A program made the translations under genes and the position numbers. A stretch of 64,000 nucleotides of DNA from Isoetes taiwanensis (lineage: Eukaryota > Streptophyta > Lycopodiopsida > Isoetales > Isoetaceae), in NCBI GenBank assembly GCA_021234155.1, contig JAJEKV010000165.1:372001-436000 (forward strand), read 5' to 3'. This document shows, one piece after another, positions 44,668-56,488 of the stretch. How positions within the stretch are numbered: the stretch's first letter is position 1; every line of letters starts with the position of its first letter. The notes under the pieces were generated by a model. That model saw only the letters and a program-made list of their open reading frames with translations, did not search any database and was not told the origin of the DNA.

Positions 44668-46750
44668 TCGAACGGACCTAGCCCCTTGGCCTAGGCGTTA
44701 CACTAGATAACTCGAGTAGGGACAAACCACACAAACGAAACTTGGTTTACCCAATCAGATAATCATAACTTTCATTAATAAGTTGGGAACAATCCAAATA
44801 ATTTACAATATGGCTCAAGGCGCACATGCTTATGAAAAGAAACTCAAAACTCTCTTTCTTCCCCAAATCAAAATACACCCAAAATATATATACAACCCCC
44901 AAGCCAACCCCCATGTTTAGTTGGCTCTCTTATCCTCACCCTCCTCGGGAAGTGACCGAGGAGGAATCGACGAGCTTCCCTCGGAAGACTCTCCCTCGAA
45001 AGATTCTCCCTCCGCTTTCGGGTCGGGGACCACATCTGAGGGGTTGCCGTTGTGCATAATCTGATTCTCTAAACAATGTCATGATAATTTCATACACCCG
45101 CTCTTTAGATATCAAATCCGCTCGGCTTCCATTTCATTAAACCACCATGTCACAAAGGAGTCCGGATCCAAAGACAATCGTGGCCTCGGGGACGTGCCAT
45201 CTTTACAAACACAAGAACATCCTGGGTTAGTCCACAAGGACTAAGTGGGGAGGAACATTGGGGTCTACACATGCACACATAATAATAACAATAATACGCA
45301 TAATACCGATACGTGGATGCTCCCCTTTGCAAGGTTAGCTCATTCCTAAAGAAATACCATTTCCATATCCATGCATACTACATGCCAAGCGTAATCCTTG
45401 GGTGGCGACCCCAAGGAGACCACTCTCTCCATCTGTACGTACAGGGCTAAACTCATCCAACAGGCCATCAGGCCGGATGCGGAGTTACACGGCCACCCCA
45501 CCCCTCCGAAGGTGGGCCGTTGAATGCACATGCACAACATTCTTGATACAAGTGCACTTCATTCCAAAACCATCTCAGATACATCAAACTATTCAGTAAG
45601 GTGCCCCTATACCCATTCATACTTATAGAACGTTTCAAAATACATACATAGACATTCCACATCATATTAGCTAGGCATATTCTTTTCCATATTCCTAGAC
45701 GGCAACAACATTCACTTGGTATCTTGGTCTCATCCGGTATGTTTGACTAGCAGGGGATAGAGGTCACAACAATTGATAAGGGCACCTAAGGTTCCAAGGT
45801 TTAACATTATAACAACTCAAGGATTTAAGTTTTAATGGTTTGGGGATACCGGACCCTGGTATCCCCCTGTAATAAAATCAGAAATTCCACTGTAACAGGT
45901 TTCGTGGGCAGCTTTGTGGGCGCCATAGCAGCCCTTGTTTGCTGGTTTCCTGGCTCTACAAGCTCGGCCAGAGCAGGAGTTTCTTTCCCAGGCACATTCA
46001 GAATGCAAAAGCAGATCTTTAGGGCACGAATCAGAGCAGGGAGACAGATCGATGGCTTTACCATAACAGGGCGGTTGACAGAGAGAGAAGGAAGATGCCA
46101 CAGCAGAAAGTAAGCGTAGGTTTACTGGATTTGAGGGCTGAATTCAAGCAGGGTCTGCTGGATTTTGGATGATCATAGCAGTTAAACAAGCAGGGATCAC
46201 AACAAGGATTCTTGCTATAAACTGGATTCCGGACACAAGCTACGGGCATCTATGATTCAGGGGAATTGATTCATACAATCTGACCCCAATCAGGCCGAAA
46301 TCAACACTTAAATCAAAGCTTAGTTTAGTTTCGAATGCTTGTCTCCTTGCTGCGCTTCACTCTTGACCAGCCCAATCGAATCCGGTTAGCCTCCTTCAGG
46401 CCAGCCGGCTACCTCCTACCCTTAAATACTTTTTGGGCCAGGAACACCTGGCAACATCCATCCCAGGATCAGGCCAGAGAGTGCCCTGGGCATGCCACAT
46501 GCATCTGCTGGCAGAATCCTCACGCTGGCAGCCATGATTCATCCATCCCCGATTTTAGGGTGCTCACTCTTTTAACCTTCAATTTATTAAGGTTTTTTTT
46601 TAAGTTACCTTACCTAAGGTTTTTATATAACTCAAAATATTGCCCCCCCAACGCACTCATAGCACATAGACATGTCACAATGGTTTGCACAACCCGATAC
46701 TGACTAGAACATGAGATTATAAGCTAGACTAAGCCACTGGGTTCGTTACA
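44668..46750 (-). repeat. Gypsy 5' LTR, about 2083 bp
   Basis: Partner of 32680-34786 and next to the primer-binding site, so it is the 5' LTR of the minus-strand element. The part from about 46080 to 46750 is almost identical to its partner. The part from 44668 to about 45850 has many small indels and substitutions. Confidence 0.9.
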
Positions 46751-48310
46751 CCATATGACGTGGAAATAAAAGAGGAAAAAAAACTTATTCTCTTATGAGG
46801 CTCACATGAGACCTCATTTTAGCTCTAATGCTTACTGTTTTCAATACACTTTATTTGATCGTATGTGTTCCAGAAACGTCTGTATATGCAAGAGATGTTC
46901 ATGGTGGATTGCGTTCAAAAATATGCCACTCTACTTTGGTAAACTGCTATAATCTTTTAGTATCTGGATCGTGGGTCCATAACCAGATATCTGCATATTA
47001 GATGGATTTGAGATGGCAAAATAAGAAGCGACGGATCAACCCCATAATCCTTGGGCAAGACTGTGTCATTCCCTGCTCTTGAAACTCTTGAAAAATGAAG
47101 GACATAAGACTTCTGCAGAGGCTGGCAAGCTTAAGCAATCATGTACGAACAGAGAAGAAATAATCAGGCAAAAAATGGCAAACAAAGAAACCGCCAGAGC
47201 GTACAGTCCACTCCTGTGAAAACCCCGTTGTTGCCAAGATTGGAAACGAACAATAAAGTTGAGCCCAAATTTGCAAAATTGAATTCAGAATCCAGTGGCT
47301 AGGATGCGCTCAGAGATCTACTACGCATGTGAGCTACAAATTCAGCTCAAATATCATTGGGAAAGCATCTCTTATAAGCACATTCACAGATTAAGCAGGA
47401 TGTCAGTTCTTGTTTCCTAACATAGAGATGTATTCTATCACAACAGAAAGCGCAAGTTCTCAAGAACCCCACTGTAAGTAATGGAATCATCAGCTGAAGC
47501 ACCCATAGTACATAAAACAAATAACGGTCTGAATATAAAAGCATAATGGTAGTTAAAGAAATAAACATCCTATAGGAGGCTTTAAAAGATTGAACATGCT
47601 TGCACAACGTCTCTGGTCCGAGATTCAAAGTCCTCTATGAATCGTATGAGAAGTCCTCTTAAGTCGTCTATGAATCGTATGAGAAATCGCAGCTCGCTAC
47701 AATGATAAAATTCAACCGGAAACAGAGATAGTAATATAAGAAGATAAACTATTATTTTTTCTACACACGTCTCATGAATTATCAAACATATCCGCATGAA
47801 AACCCAAAACCACAAATCTTATCAATTAAGTATTTCCCGATTTTTGGTATATCAGAAACATTTTCCGGTAGCCAAAACCCTTGAAACCTTAGGATATTAA
47901 CCTGAAAAAAAATTCTAAAAAGTTTTCCACCTGCCTGAAAACCCAAATTTAAACAATAAGATACATAACAACAAATGTATTTTCCAAACCAGAATACCAG
48001 AACAGTGCCTTAATCCTGGTGATAGTTTTTACATGAAAATATCGTAATTCAAAACTCCATAATGGAACGATCTTACTTGAAGTCCTTGCAGAAAATGCCA
48101 TACGCTAAGAAACATCAAAGCATGGAGCAAGAAACCTGATTACCTGCAGTTAAACAACCAAATATTAGCCAGTGAGGATAATAATGGAGGAACTAGCAGG
48201 TAAGCAATAGGTCTCTTGGGTATTCCCTTCACCATGTCTTTAATGGTAAGTGTTTGCATGCAAACCTGGAGATCAACTCAAATATACTATCAAACTGCTA
48301 GTATGTTAAA
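46751..48310. other. Non-coding stretch
   Basis: No gene recognised. A segment at 48141-48235 (TTACCTGCAG...CTAGCAGGTAAGCAATA) is a diverged relative of 16919-17015. Confidence 0.4.
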
Positions 48311-48469
48311 TGCCGGAAGCAGCCCCATGGCAATAAAACCCCCTGATCAACAAGTTTACCCTTACAATATCACAGTTGGGAAAGTTTTCCCCTTCTGTTC
48401 ACAGTCTGAGGGCAATTTTATTTTTTATGTTGACAGTCTGAGGGGTAAGCTTACGGCTATGGCAAGCAT

Positions 48470-48606
48470 GCAGCATCGAACTTGAAGGCTCAGAATGAAA
48501 GCATGAAAGCATCGGTCCTGAAGCATCAGACTTGAAAGCAGGCAGCATCGGGCTTGAATGCATCGGACTTGCAGCAAGAACTGAACCGCTGCGCAAGAAC
48601 TGAACC
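48470..48606. repeat. Minisatellite-like GCATCGGACTTGAA repeats, copy 1
   Basis: About six degenerate copies of a GCATC(G/A)G(A/G)CTTGAA-type unit, within the 3' flank that was duplicated with the lipase gene. The matching region of the next unit is at 51858-51975 with fewer copies. Confidence 0.65.
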
Positions 48607-49245
48607 GAGAATCAAGATTACCGGCTGAACTGGCAACCAAGGATCTGTTCTGCCATTTATCATTCCTGAATTTTGGCAAGTGAGACTAGCATTATTAGAA
48701 TAGACCACCTGAAGAAAAACTGACCCAACTATGATATTGATGCAGTATATAATATAAACAAAGAGGTCACAATTTTAATATAGTAAAACACTGAAAGAGC
48801 AAAAGATGTACACTCATCATGTCACTTATAGCCATGGAAGAAATGCATATGTTGTTGGAAGTTGTACATTCTCTCTTTTTTAACAATACATATTGCATGT
48901 AAAAAAACTATAGATGGAAAAATAAAGTAGAGATAAATAATTAAATTCTTGATTGCTTAGACAATATTAAATACAAATAACTAGACAAAAAAGAAATATA
49001 ACTATGTTATAAAACCGAGGTGTATAAAGAGAGGAGAAACAAAAATTACTTGATCGCGGCCTTAAATGGCTTAAGAGGGAGTCCAATGATTTATATGGTA
49101 AGCCCATTATCATACAGGATGAAAAAACCCTTGAACAAGAGGGTTTTCAAGGGAAAAACCTCAATGTAATAAGCTTACTATTGGACTTATTATCATTTCT
49201 ACCAAAGGAACAAATCCTTTAGTTTGTTGAGCTTATTAGAGGTGC

Positions 49246-50910
49246 TCAAGAGTCATGCCTTTGGGTGGATTGAGGCGATCGTTTGATTGTTTTTCCACCT
49301 CTTATTGCATTCACGTAATTGACAGGACTATGTGCAACAGCGGTGGGCAATCCAAGAGCCAGGACTCTACTGAACTTGCAGAAATTAGTCTCTCGGTTCT
49401 TTCCAAACAAAGATATGAAAAGCTCAAGAAGAGCGATAACTCTGGTCCAAATAAATGGAAATTCCCAGAAGTTTCTATGGGGTTCTTCACCAACCTATAG
49501 AAACCAAAGCCCAAGTCAGAAGAGAACAAAACCTATAATGTGATTGATTACAAACACTTACCACATATGTATACAGACAGTTGTAGTAGTTGCAAGGAAG
49601 GTTATGTTTGAATGGCCTATCAGGGCCAACGCGAGGAACAATATCATTACTATAGACAACTCTATAGTAATGGTGTTGCATTTTCTTATAGAGGAACCCA
49701 GCAAAGCGATAGTCTCCGACCCGAGGTTGACCGAAGGTGTAGACAGCTTCGAGCCTACGACTGATATCATCTTCTCCTTGAGAATGTAGCATGGCAGCAT
49801 AAAGTGCAGCAAGTGCGCCCCCAAGGCTATGGCCAGTAATGTATATTTTGGAATTGGGATGTTGTTTGATGAGATCATTTAGAGTCTTTGTGACACTACT
49901 ATAAGCATCATCATGTTGAGGCTGGCTACTCTTGTGATGTTTTGAACTCGCCTGAATCCTTTTCAGGAGCCGGTTTCTACTTTCAGTTGACGTGAAAATG
50001 TGAGTGGAACCCTTAGTCTCGTCCGCCCTGTATAACCCTGAAAGAAAACCAGTGTGAACAGCAAAATTATCAAGTTCCATAAGCTCGAAGTTAAAATCCG
50101 TGGCCCAATCATAGGCGTTGAAAGGCTCAGTGCCTCTAAAAGCTACTAAAATGGCATTGGGATTTTCTTTCGTGTCTGTGCAGATGAAGAGCTGTGTGGC
50201 ACTCATATGAAGATATTCTGCAATACAGAAATTTGGGTTAGGATCAACAGTAATATACCCAAGTTATACAAATCAATAATCCTCACCATTATAGAAGGAA
50301 CCGTACTCCACAAGATGCATCTGAAATGGGAGTTCAGAGTTAGTTTAGAATTGATATTTAAGTTAACAGTCAGATCATTGAAATTTAATTTAACATAACA
50401 TTCAGATAGAATTGAAATTTAATTTAACATTCAGATCAGATTTGCAATGATGCAAGAGTTAATGGGAGAGGAACATAGGCTGACCTTCCATACATCCTCC
50501 ACAACCTTCTTTATTACAGCTCCATTTTCATATGCCATCTTTGCAGCCATGATGCAGACATCAGCTGTGACTCTAGCTTCTGGCGGCGCGTGAGGGAACC
50601 GCTGCGGTACTGGGTGGATGTCCTGGTAGAACTTAACCCTGGGGTCCTGAAATGCAATGATGCTGAGATATCGGAATGAGTCTGGCATTGGTGAATCCAC
50701 CACATCTGCATCAACATGGTTTATTTGAGATTGTGAAATTGAATCTAAATGGATTAAATTCATATGAAATTGAATCTAAAACCACGCGAATAAATGATTA
50801 GCCAAATAGTGCCTACTCAAAAGATAATCAAGCAACTATCTACAATTAACGGATGTGATAATGAAATAAAGATTACTCTGAAGGTGGAGAGGGCATTTGT
50901 AATGTCCAAT

Positions 50911-50997
<87 letters not shown>

Positions 50998-51417
50998 TGA
51001 TTTAAATGTCTATTGAGACCAATAAACTTGTTGCTCTGCAGGACTTTTAGACAAACATAATAAGAATGTAGACCTTTAGACACACATAAACTTTTAAACA
51101 TAAAAAGGATGTAGACCTTCAGCCACACATAAGAAGAAGAGATAAAACAGAGGAGAGAAACCTTTAGCAAAGATGATTCTCTTGAGTAGGCCGAACACGC
51201 CTCCATTGGCATTCAAGAAATTGATTGTTCCTTCGATGATATCTTGAAGGATCCTGAAGATCAGCGAGAACACGCGGGCAACATTGATTACAACTGTTGC
51301 TAGCCATGATTGATCAGCTGGACGAGGAGATGGTTCCAGTTGTACCAGCTTTGTGAGATCATCCACCAGGTCCACATCATACTTTGTTGCAACCTTCATA
51401 GACTCAGTGGCATCCAT
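49246..51417 (-). CDS. Class 3 lipase, oil-body lipase (OBL1) type, copy A; intact
   Basis: Five exons: 51417-51162, 50705-50485, 50320-50287 (34 nt), 50217-49562 and 49494-49246. All joins are GT-AG and phase-compatible, giving 471 residues from ATG at 51417. The N-terminus is hydrophobic at about residues 37-66 (membrane or oil-body association). The alpha/beta-hydrolase core has AFRGTEP (196-202), GHSLGG with nucleophile Ser301, FGQPRVGD (332-339) and Asp362 in VVYSNDIVPR. The C-terminal HSPVNYV supplies His444, completing the triad. Order, the tiny exon 3 and the HSPV motif fit plant OBL1 triacylglycerol lipases, which release fatty acids from stored oil in seeds, spores or pollen. It is the only copy in the array without a frameshift. 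Expected length is about 450-520 residues. Substrate is inferred from family. Confidence 0.9.
50911..50996. repeat. GATA microsatellite in lipase A intron 1
   Basis: About 21 uninterrupted GATA units (86 bp), in the same intron position as in copies B and C. Confidence 0.97.
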
Positions 51418-51492
51418 CTTGTGGGGTGAATCTAGATCCGACCGACTAGCCGGAGCTAAGGCGCAGCCAATCAATTACTAAGACACTCTAAG

Positions 51493-52628
51493 TCTTTACT
51501 AAGACACTCTAATCAATTACCAGCTTTAAAATTGGTGAGATATTGGTTGGGGGCTACATCCTTGGCCCCCTCTCTTCCTCATCAACTTCCTGACTCAGCT
51601 TTCTTCCAACTCAAAGCTGCCCCTGGTACCTCCAAAATTTTGAGAAAAATTTTTGGGAAGGGATTTCTGTTTGTCCGGTAGCTACTGTGACCGCCGGCAG
51701 CCGGAAGCAGCTCCACAGCAACAGAACCCCCTGACCAACAAGCTTACCCTTACAATATCATAGTTGGAAAAGTTTTTCCCTTCTGTTCACAGTCTGAGGG
51801 CAATTTTATTTTTTCTGCTGACAGTCTGAGGGGTAAGGTCACGGCTATGGCAAGCATGCAGCATCGAACTTGAAGGCTCAGACTTGAACGCATCGGACCT
51901 GAAGCATCAGACTTGAAAGCAGGCAGCATCGGCCTTGCAGCAAGAACTGAACTGCTATGCAAGAACTGAACCGAGAATCAAGATTACCGGCTAAACTGGC
52001 CGATTATAAGTCCTGGATTTTGGCAAGTGAGACTTGGCATTACACCACCTGAAGAAAAACTGACCCAACTCTGATATTGAAGAAAAACTGACCCAACTCT
52101 GATATTGATGTAGTGTATAACATAAACAAAGAAGTTACCACGTTAATATAGTAAAACATGTAAATTCAACGAGTATACAATACTCAAAGGTCAAAAGATG
52201 TACACTCATCATGTCACTTATAGCCATGGAAGAAATGCATATGTTGTTGGAAGTTGAACATTCTCTCTTAATACATATTGTATGTAAAAAAGCTATAGCT
52301 GGGAAAATAAAGTAGAGATTAAATTCTTGATTGCTTAGACAATATTAAATACAAACAACTAGACAAATAAGAAATATAACTATGTTATAATATAAAACCG
52401 AGGTCTATAAAGAGAGAAGAAACAAAAATTATTTTATCGCGTCCTTAAATGGCTTAAGAGAGAGTCCAATGATTTATATGGTAAGCCCATTATCATACAG
52501 GATGAAAAAACCCTTGAACAAGAGGGTTTTCAAGGGAAAAACCTCAATGTAATAAGCTTACTATTGGACTTATTATCATTTCTACCAAAGGAACGAATCC
52601 TTTAGTTTCTTGAGCTTATTAAAGGTGC
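51493..52628. repeat. Intergenic part of the duplicated lipase unit
   Basis: From about 51710 this repeats the 3' flank of copy A (from 48312 on), including the shared GCCGGAAGCAGC start and the minisatellite-like block at 51858-51975. The A-to-B offset is about 3.4 kb. The break at 51480-51710 marks the duplication junction. Confidence 0.75.
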
Positions 52629-54334
52629 TCAAGAGTCATGCCTTTGGTTGGATTGAGGCGATAGTTTGATTGTTTTTCCACCTCTTATCGCATTCACATA
52701 ATTGACAGGACTATGTGCAACAGCTGTGGGCAATCCAAGAGCCAGGACTCTACTGAACTTGCAGAAATTAGTCTCTCGGTTCTTTCCAAACAAAGATATG
52801 AAAAGCTCAAGAAGAGCAACAACTCTGGTCCAAATAAATGGAAATTCCCAGAAGTTTCTATGGGGTTCCTCACCAACCTATAGAAAAGAAAGCCCAAGTC
52901 AGAAGAGAACAAAACCTATAATGTATAATGTGATTGATTACAAACACTTACCACATATGTATACAGACAGTTGTAGTAGTTGCAAGGAAGGTTATGTTTG
53001 AATGGCCTATCGTATAACGCTGAGGAACAATATCATTACTATAGACAACTCTATAGTAATGATGTTGCATTTTCTCATAGAGGAACCCCGCAAAGCGATA
53101 GTCTCCGACCCGAGGTTGACCAAAGGTGTAGACAGCTTCGAGCCTGCGACTGATATCATCTTCTCCTTGAGAATGTAGCATGGCAGCATAAAGTGCAGCA
53201 AGTGCGCCCCCAAGGCTATGGCCAGTAATGTATATTTTGGAATTGGGATGTTGTTTGATGAGATCATTGAGAGTCTTTGTGACACTACTATAAGCATCAT
53301 CATGTTGAGGCTGGCTACTCTTGTGATGTTTAGAACTTGCCTGAATCCTTTTCAGGAGCCGGTTTCTACTTTCAGTTGACGTGAAAAGGTGAGTGGAACC
53401 CTTAGTCTCGTCCGCCCTATATAACCCTGAAAGAAAACCAGTGTGAACAGCAAAATTATCAAGTTCCATAAGCTCGAAGTTAAAATCCGTGGCCCAATCA
53501 TAGGCGTTGAAAGGCTCAGTGCCTCTAAAAGCTACTAAAATGGCATTGGGATTTTCTTTCGTGTCTGTGCAGATGAAGAGCTGTGTGGCACTCATATGGA
53601 GATATTCTGCAATACAGAAATATGGGTTAGGATCAATAGCATTATACCCAAGTTTCACAAATCAATAATCCTCACCATTATAGAAGGAACCATAGTGCAC
53701 AAGATGCATCTGAAATGGGAGTTAAGGGTTAGTTTAGAATTGATATTTAAGTTAACATGCGGATAATTGAGATTTAATTTAACATAAAACTCAGATAGAA
53801 CATTCAGATAATTGAGATTTAATTTAACATAAAACTCAGATAGAATTGAAATTTAATTTAACATTCAGATCAGATTTGCAATGATGCAAGAGTTACTGAG
53901 AGAGGAACATAGGCTGACCTTCCATACATCCTCCACAACCTTCTTTATTACAGCTCCATTTTCATATGCCATCTTTGCAGCCATGATGCAGACATCAGCT
54001 GTGACTCTAGCTTCTGGCGGCGTGTGAGGGAACCGCTGCGGTACTGGGTGGATGTCCTGGTAGAACTTAACCCTGGGGTCCTGAAATGCAATGATGCTGA
54101 GATATCGGAATGAGTCTGGCATTGGTGAATCCACCACATCTGCATCAACATGGTTTATTTGAGATTGTGAAATTGAATCTAAATGAATTAAATTCATATG
54201 AAATTGAATCTAGGACCATGCAAATAAAAGATTAGCCAATAATGCCTACTCAAAAGATAATCAGGCAATTTTCTACAATTAACGAATGTAGATAATGAAA
54301 TAAAGATTACTCTGAAGGTGGAGAGGGCATTTGT

Positions 54335-54420
<86 letters not shown>

Positions 54421-54839
54421 TTAATGTCTATTGAGACCAATAAACCTGTTGCCCTGGAGGACTTTTAGACAAACATAAGAACAATGTAGATCTTTAGACA
54501 CACATAAACTTTTAGACAAACATAAGAAGGATGTAGACCTTCAGCCACACATAAGAAGAAGAGATAAAACAGAGGAGAGAAACCTTTAGCAAAGATGATT
54601 CTCTTGAGTAGGCCGAACACGCCTCCATTGGCATTCAAGAAATTGATTGTTCCTTCGATGATATCTTGAAGGATCCTGAAGATCAGCGAGAACACGCGGG
54701 CAACATTGATTACAACTGTTGCTAACCATGATTGATCAGCTGGACGAGGAGATGGTTCCAGTTGTACCAGCTTTGTGAGATCATCCACCAGGTCCACATC
54801 ATACTTTGTTGCAACCTTCATAGACTTAGTGGCATCCAT
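52629..54839 (-). pseudogene. Class 3 lipase, OBL1 type, copy B; one-base frameshift
   Basis: Same five exons as copy A: 54839-54584, 54139-53919, 53709-53676, 53606-52952 and 52877-52629, with all splice sites conserved. Exon 4 is 655 nt instead of 656. The shift falls at about 53010-53025, where copies A and C read CAGGGCC and B reads CGTATA. The product would keep the Ser (GHSLGG) and Asp (SNDIVP) but lose the last ~105 residues, including the HSPVNYV histidine. Otherwise B is nearly identical to A, so the duplication is recent. The change sits at a CAG site like those in the LTR differences, so a consensus error should be ruled out before calling it dead. Confidence 0.82.
54337..54420. 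repeat. GATA microsatellite in lipase B intron 1
   Basis: About 21 GATA units (84 bp), almost the same length as in copy A. Confidence 0.97.
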
Positions 54840-54914
54840 CTTGTGGGATGAATCTAGATCCGACCGACTAGCCGGAGCTAAGGCGCAGCCAATCTATTAC
54901 TAAGACACTCTAAG

Positions 54915-55765
54915 TCCGGCGGATATGTGCTTCATAGAAGGGTTTTTATAGAAGACAAAAGAGCCTATATGCTGCTGGTCTGTTTGATGAATGTATCTAA
55001 AACTGATTGTCTATTTTCATAATCATGTCCTTTTCTTGCATGCATGTTGGACATTTAGCATTGCCACAACTTTTCCTCCATTCAAGTAGTATCTCACTTT
55101 TTGTACACGTGATTTTTAATTGAATTGACTGTTCCATTTTCGAACCCAATGTTTTTCTTATCTGAATTAAGGTACTGTTCCTTTGTACCGCAAAGTTTGT
55201 CCAAGACAGATTTAGGCCTCATAAGTCAGTACTTTTCAATCAGAAAACATTTTTCATGTTTATTTAATCTGCGCGAAGAGCATTTGTTATCTTCCAATCT
55301 GCACTTACTGAGACTGATTTTGGTCTGTATCAGGTAATAAGTTTTATCTCATTCATGTTATTAACATGCCTGTTTTATACATACGAGTACTACCATACTT
55401 TTGTAATGGAGCCTTCCGTCCATTCACGTTATTAACATGACTGTTCTATATGTACAAGTACTACAGTATGTTGTTTGGTCTTATTTGAGAAATTGCAGTG
55501 TTAGGGGACCACATACTACAAGGGACTACTTAATGCCCCTTTTCTAATAAGAGCCTTTCTAGGAGCTAGACTCCTTTTTCTGGAAACACATCTCTTATTG
55601 TGTTTTGATCAATCCAACTCAACGCAACGTAATATGAGCCGGAAAAATTACTACACAAATCCTTTTCAGTAACAGGATAAAATGATAGCTCGAATATTTC
55701 CTTCTGTACCATATCTTCTCGAGATTTGAGTAAGAGTTCTTCTTTGTGGTTGTCTTCTAAAAAAC
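54915..55765. repeat. Upstream flank of lipase B, shared with copy C
   Basis: Diverged but alignable with 61230-62075, the flank upstream of copy C; for example both contain GCATGCATGTTGGACATTTA and CTCCTTTTTCTGGAAACACA. This is probably the ancestral promoter-side sequence. Copy A lacks it because the A/B duplication replaced its upstream side. Core promoter elements were not identified. Confidence 0.7.
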
Positions 55766-56488
55766 CTTGTGGCCGATGATTTCCATGTTTGCATGGCATT
55801 GGACATATTATCTCATCTCATGCTAAAATCTTATACCATATTTTAGAACATGTTAACAGTAAATGGTAATATTTGTCACTTGCCATTGTGCATCTAAATA
55901 GAAGGTTGACTATTCAATGTGACAAACCAATATGTTCTTTGTTGTTATACTCATGAGTACAAGTTGAAATCTAGAATATTTTCTCACATGTAAAGACTAT
56001 TCTTGCCCTTTCGTGTATTGCCGACAAATTACATGCAGGTCTAGTTTCAATTGTCCAAAGACCAATCCAGAAGGCATCTTCTTCCCAATGTCCTACCCTA
56101 GAGAAGGATTGTGGCAAAGAATTACCAAATACTTAAAAGGTTTCGTATTGTTAGTGAGTGCCAAAAGCTTATGAACTTGAAAGCAAATTGGCCGATGTTG
56201 TTTTGTCAATGTTCAGATGCAATTCTCACATGGGCATTGTTGAGATACAATCTTCAACAAAGTTAAATGTAAGGACATGTAAATGTGAAGAGAAGATGGA
56301 ATGAATATATCGCTTCTAAAGCTTGGCTCGTGCAATAAGATGTCTACACAATCTAAACAATGTGTTTTTTTTTGCAGAAGCCAATAAGTAATATATGTGA
56401 CATTTCCCTAAAATATATGGTATAAATACGTATAGTTTATGGCCACGTCACCATACAATTCTACATCAGTAGACTTGTATGCGACCAA
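55766..56488. other. AT-rich non-coding stretch
   Basis: No gene or repeat recognised. Confidence 0.4.

Larger units (their letters stand above)
32680..46750 (-). mobile_element. Complete Ty3/gypsy LTR retrotransposon with a nested copia insertion
   Basis: Two LTRs in direct orientation bound a gag-protease-RT-RNase H-integrase-chromodomain set read on the minus strand. CCATA flanks the element on both sides (32675-32679 and 46751-46755), a 5-bp target duplication. Element length is about 14.1 kb including a 5.3-kb copia insertion, so about 8.8 kb without it. The chromodomain-like C-terminus suggests the chromovirus branch of plant gypsy elements. Coding frames carry several frameshifts, so the copy as read is not autonomous. 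Confidence 0.92.

Noticed and set aside
46815-46840. GAGACCTCATTTTAGCTCTAATG, similar to the foldback terminus at 29767-29799
   Set aside because: Only partial similarity and no inverted partner found; a gypsy insertion adjoins it, so a disrupted copy cannot be excluded.
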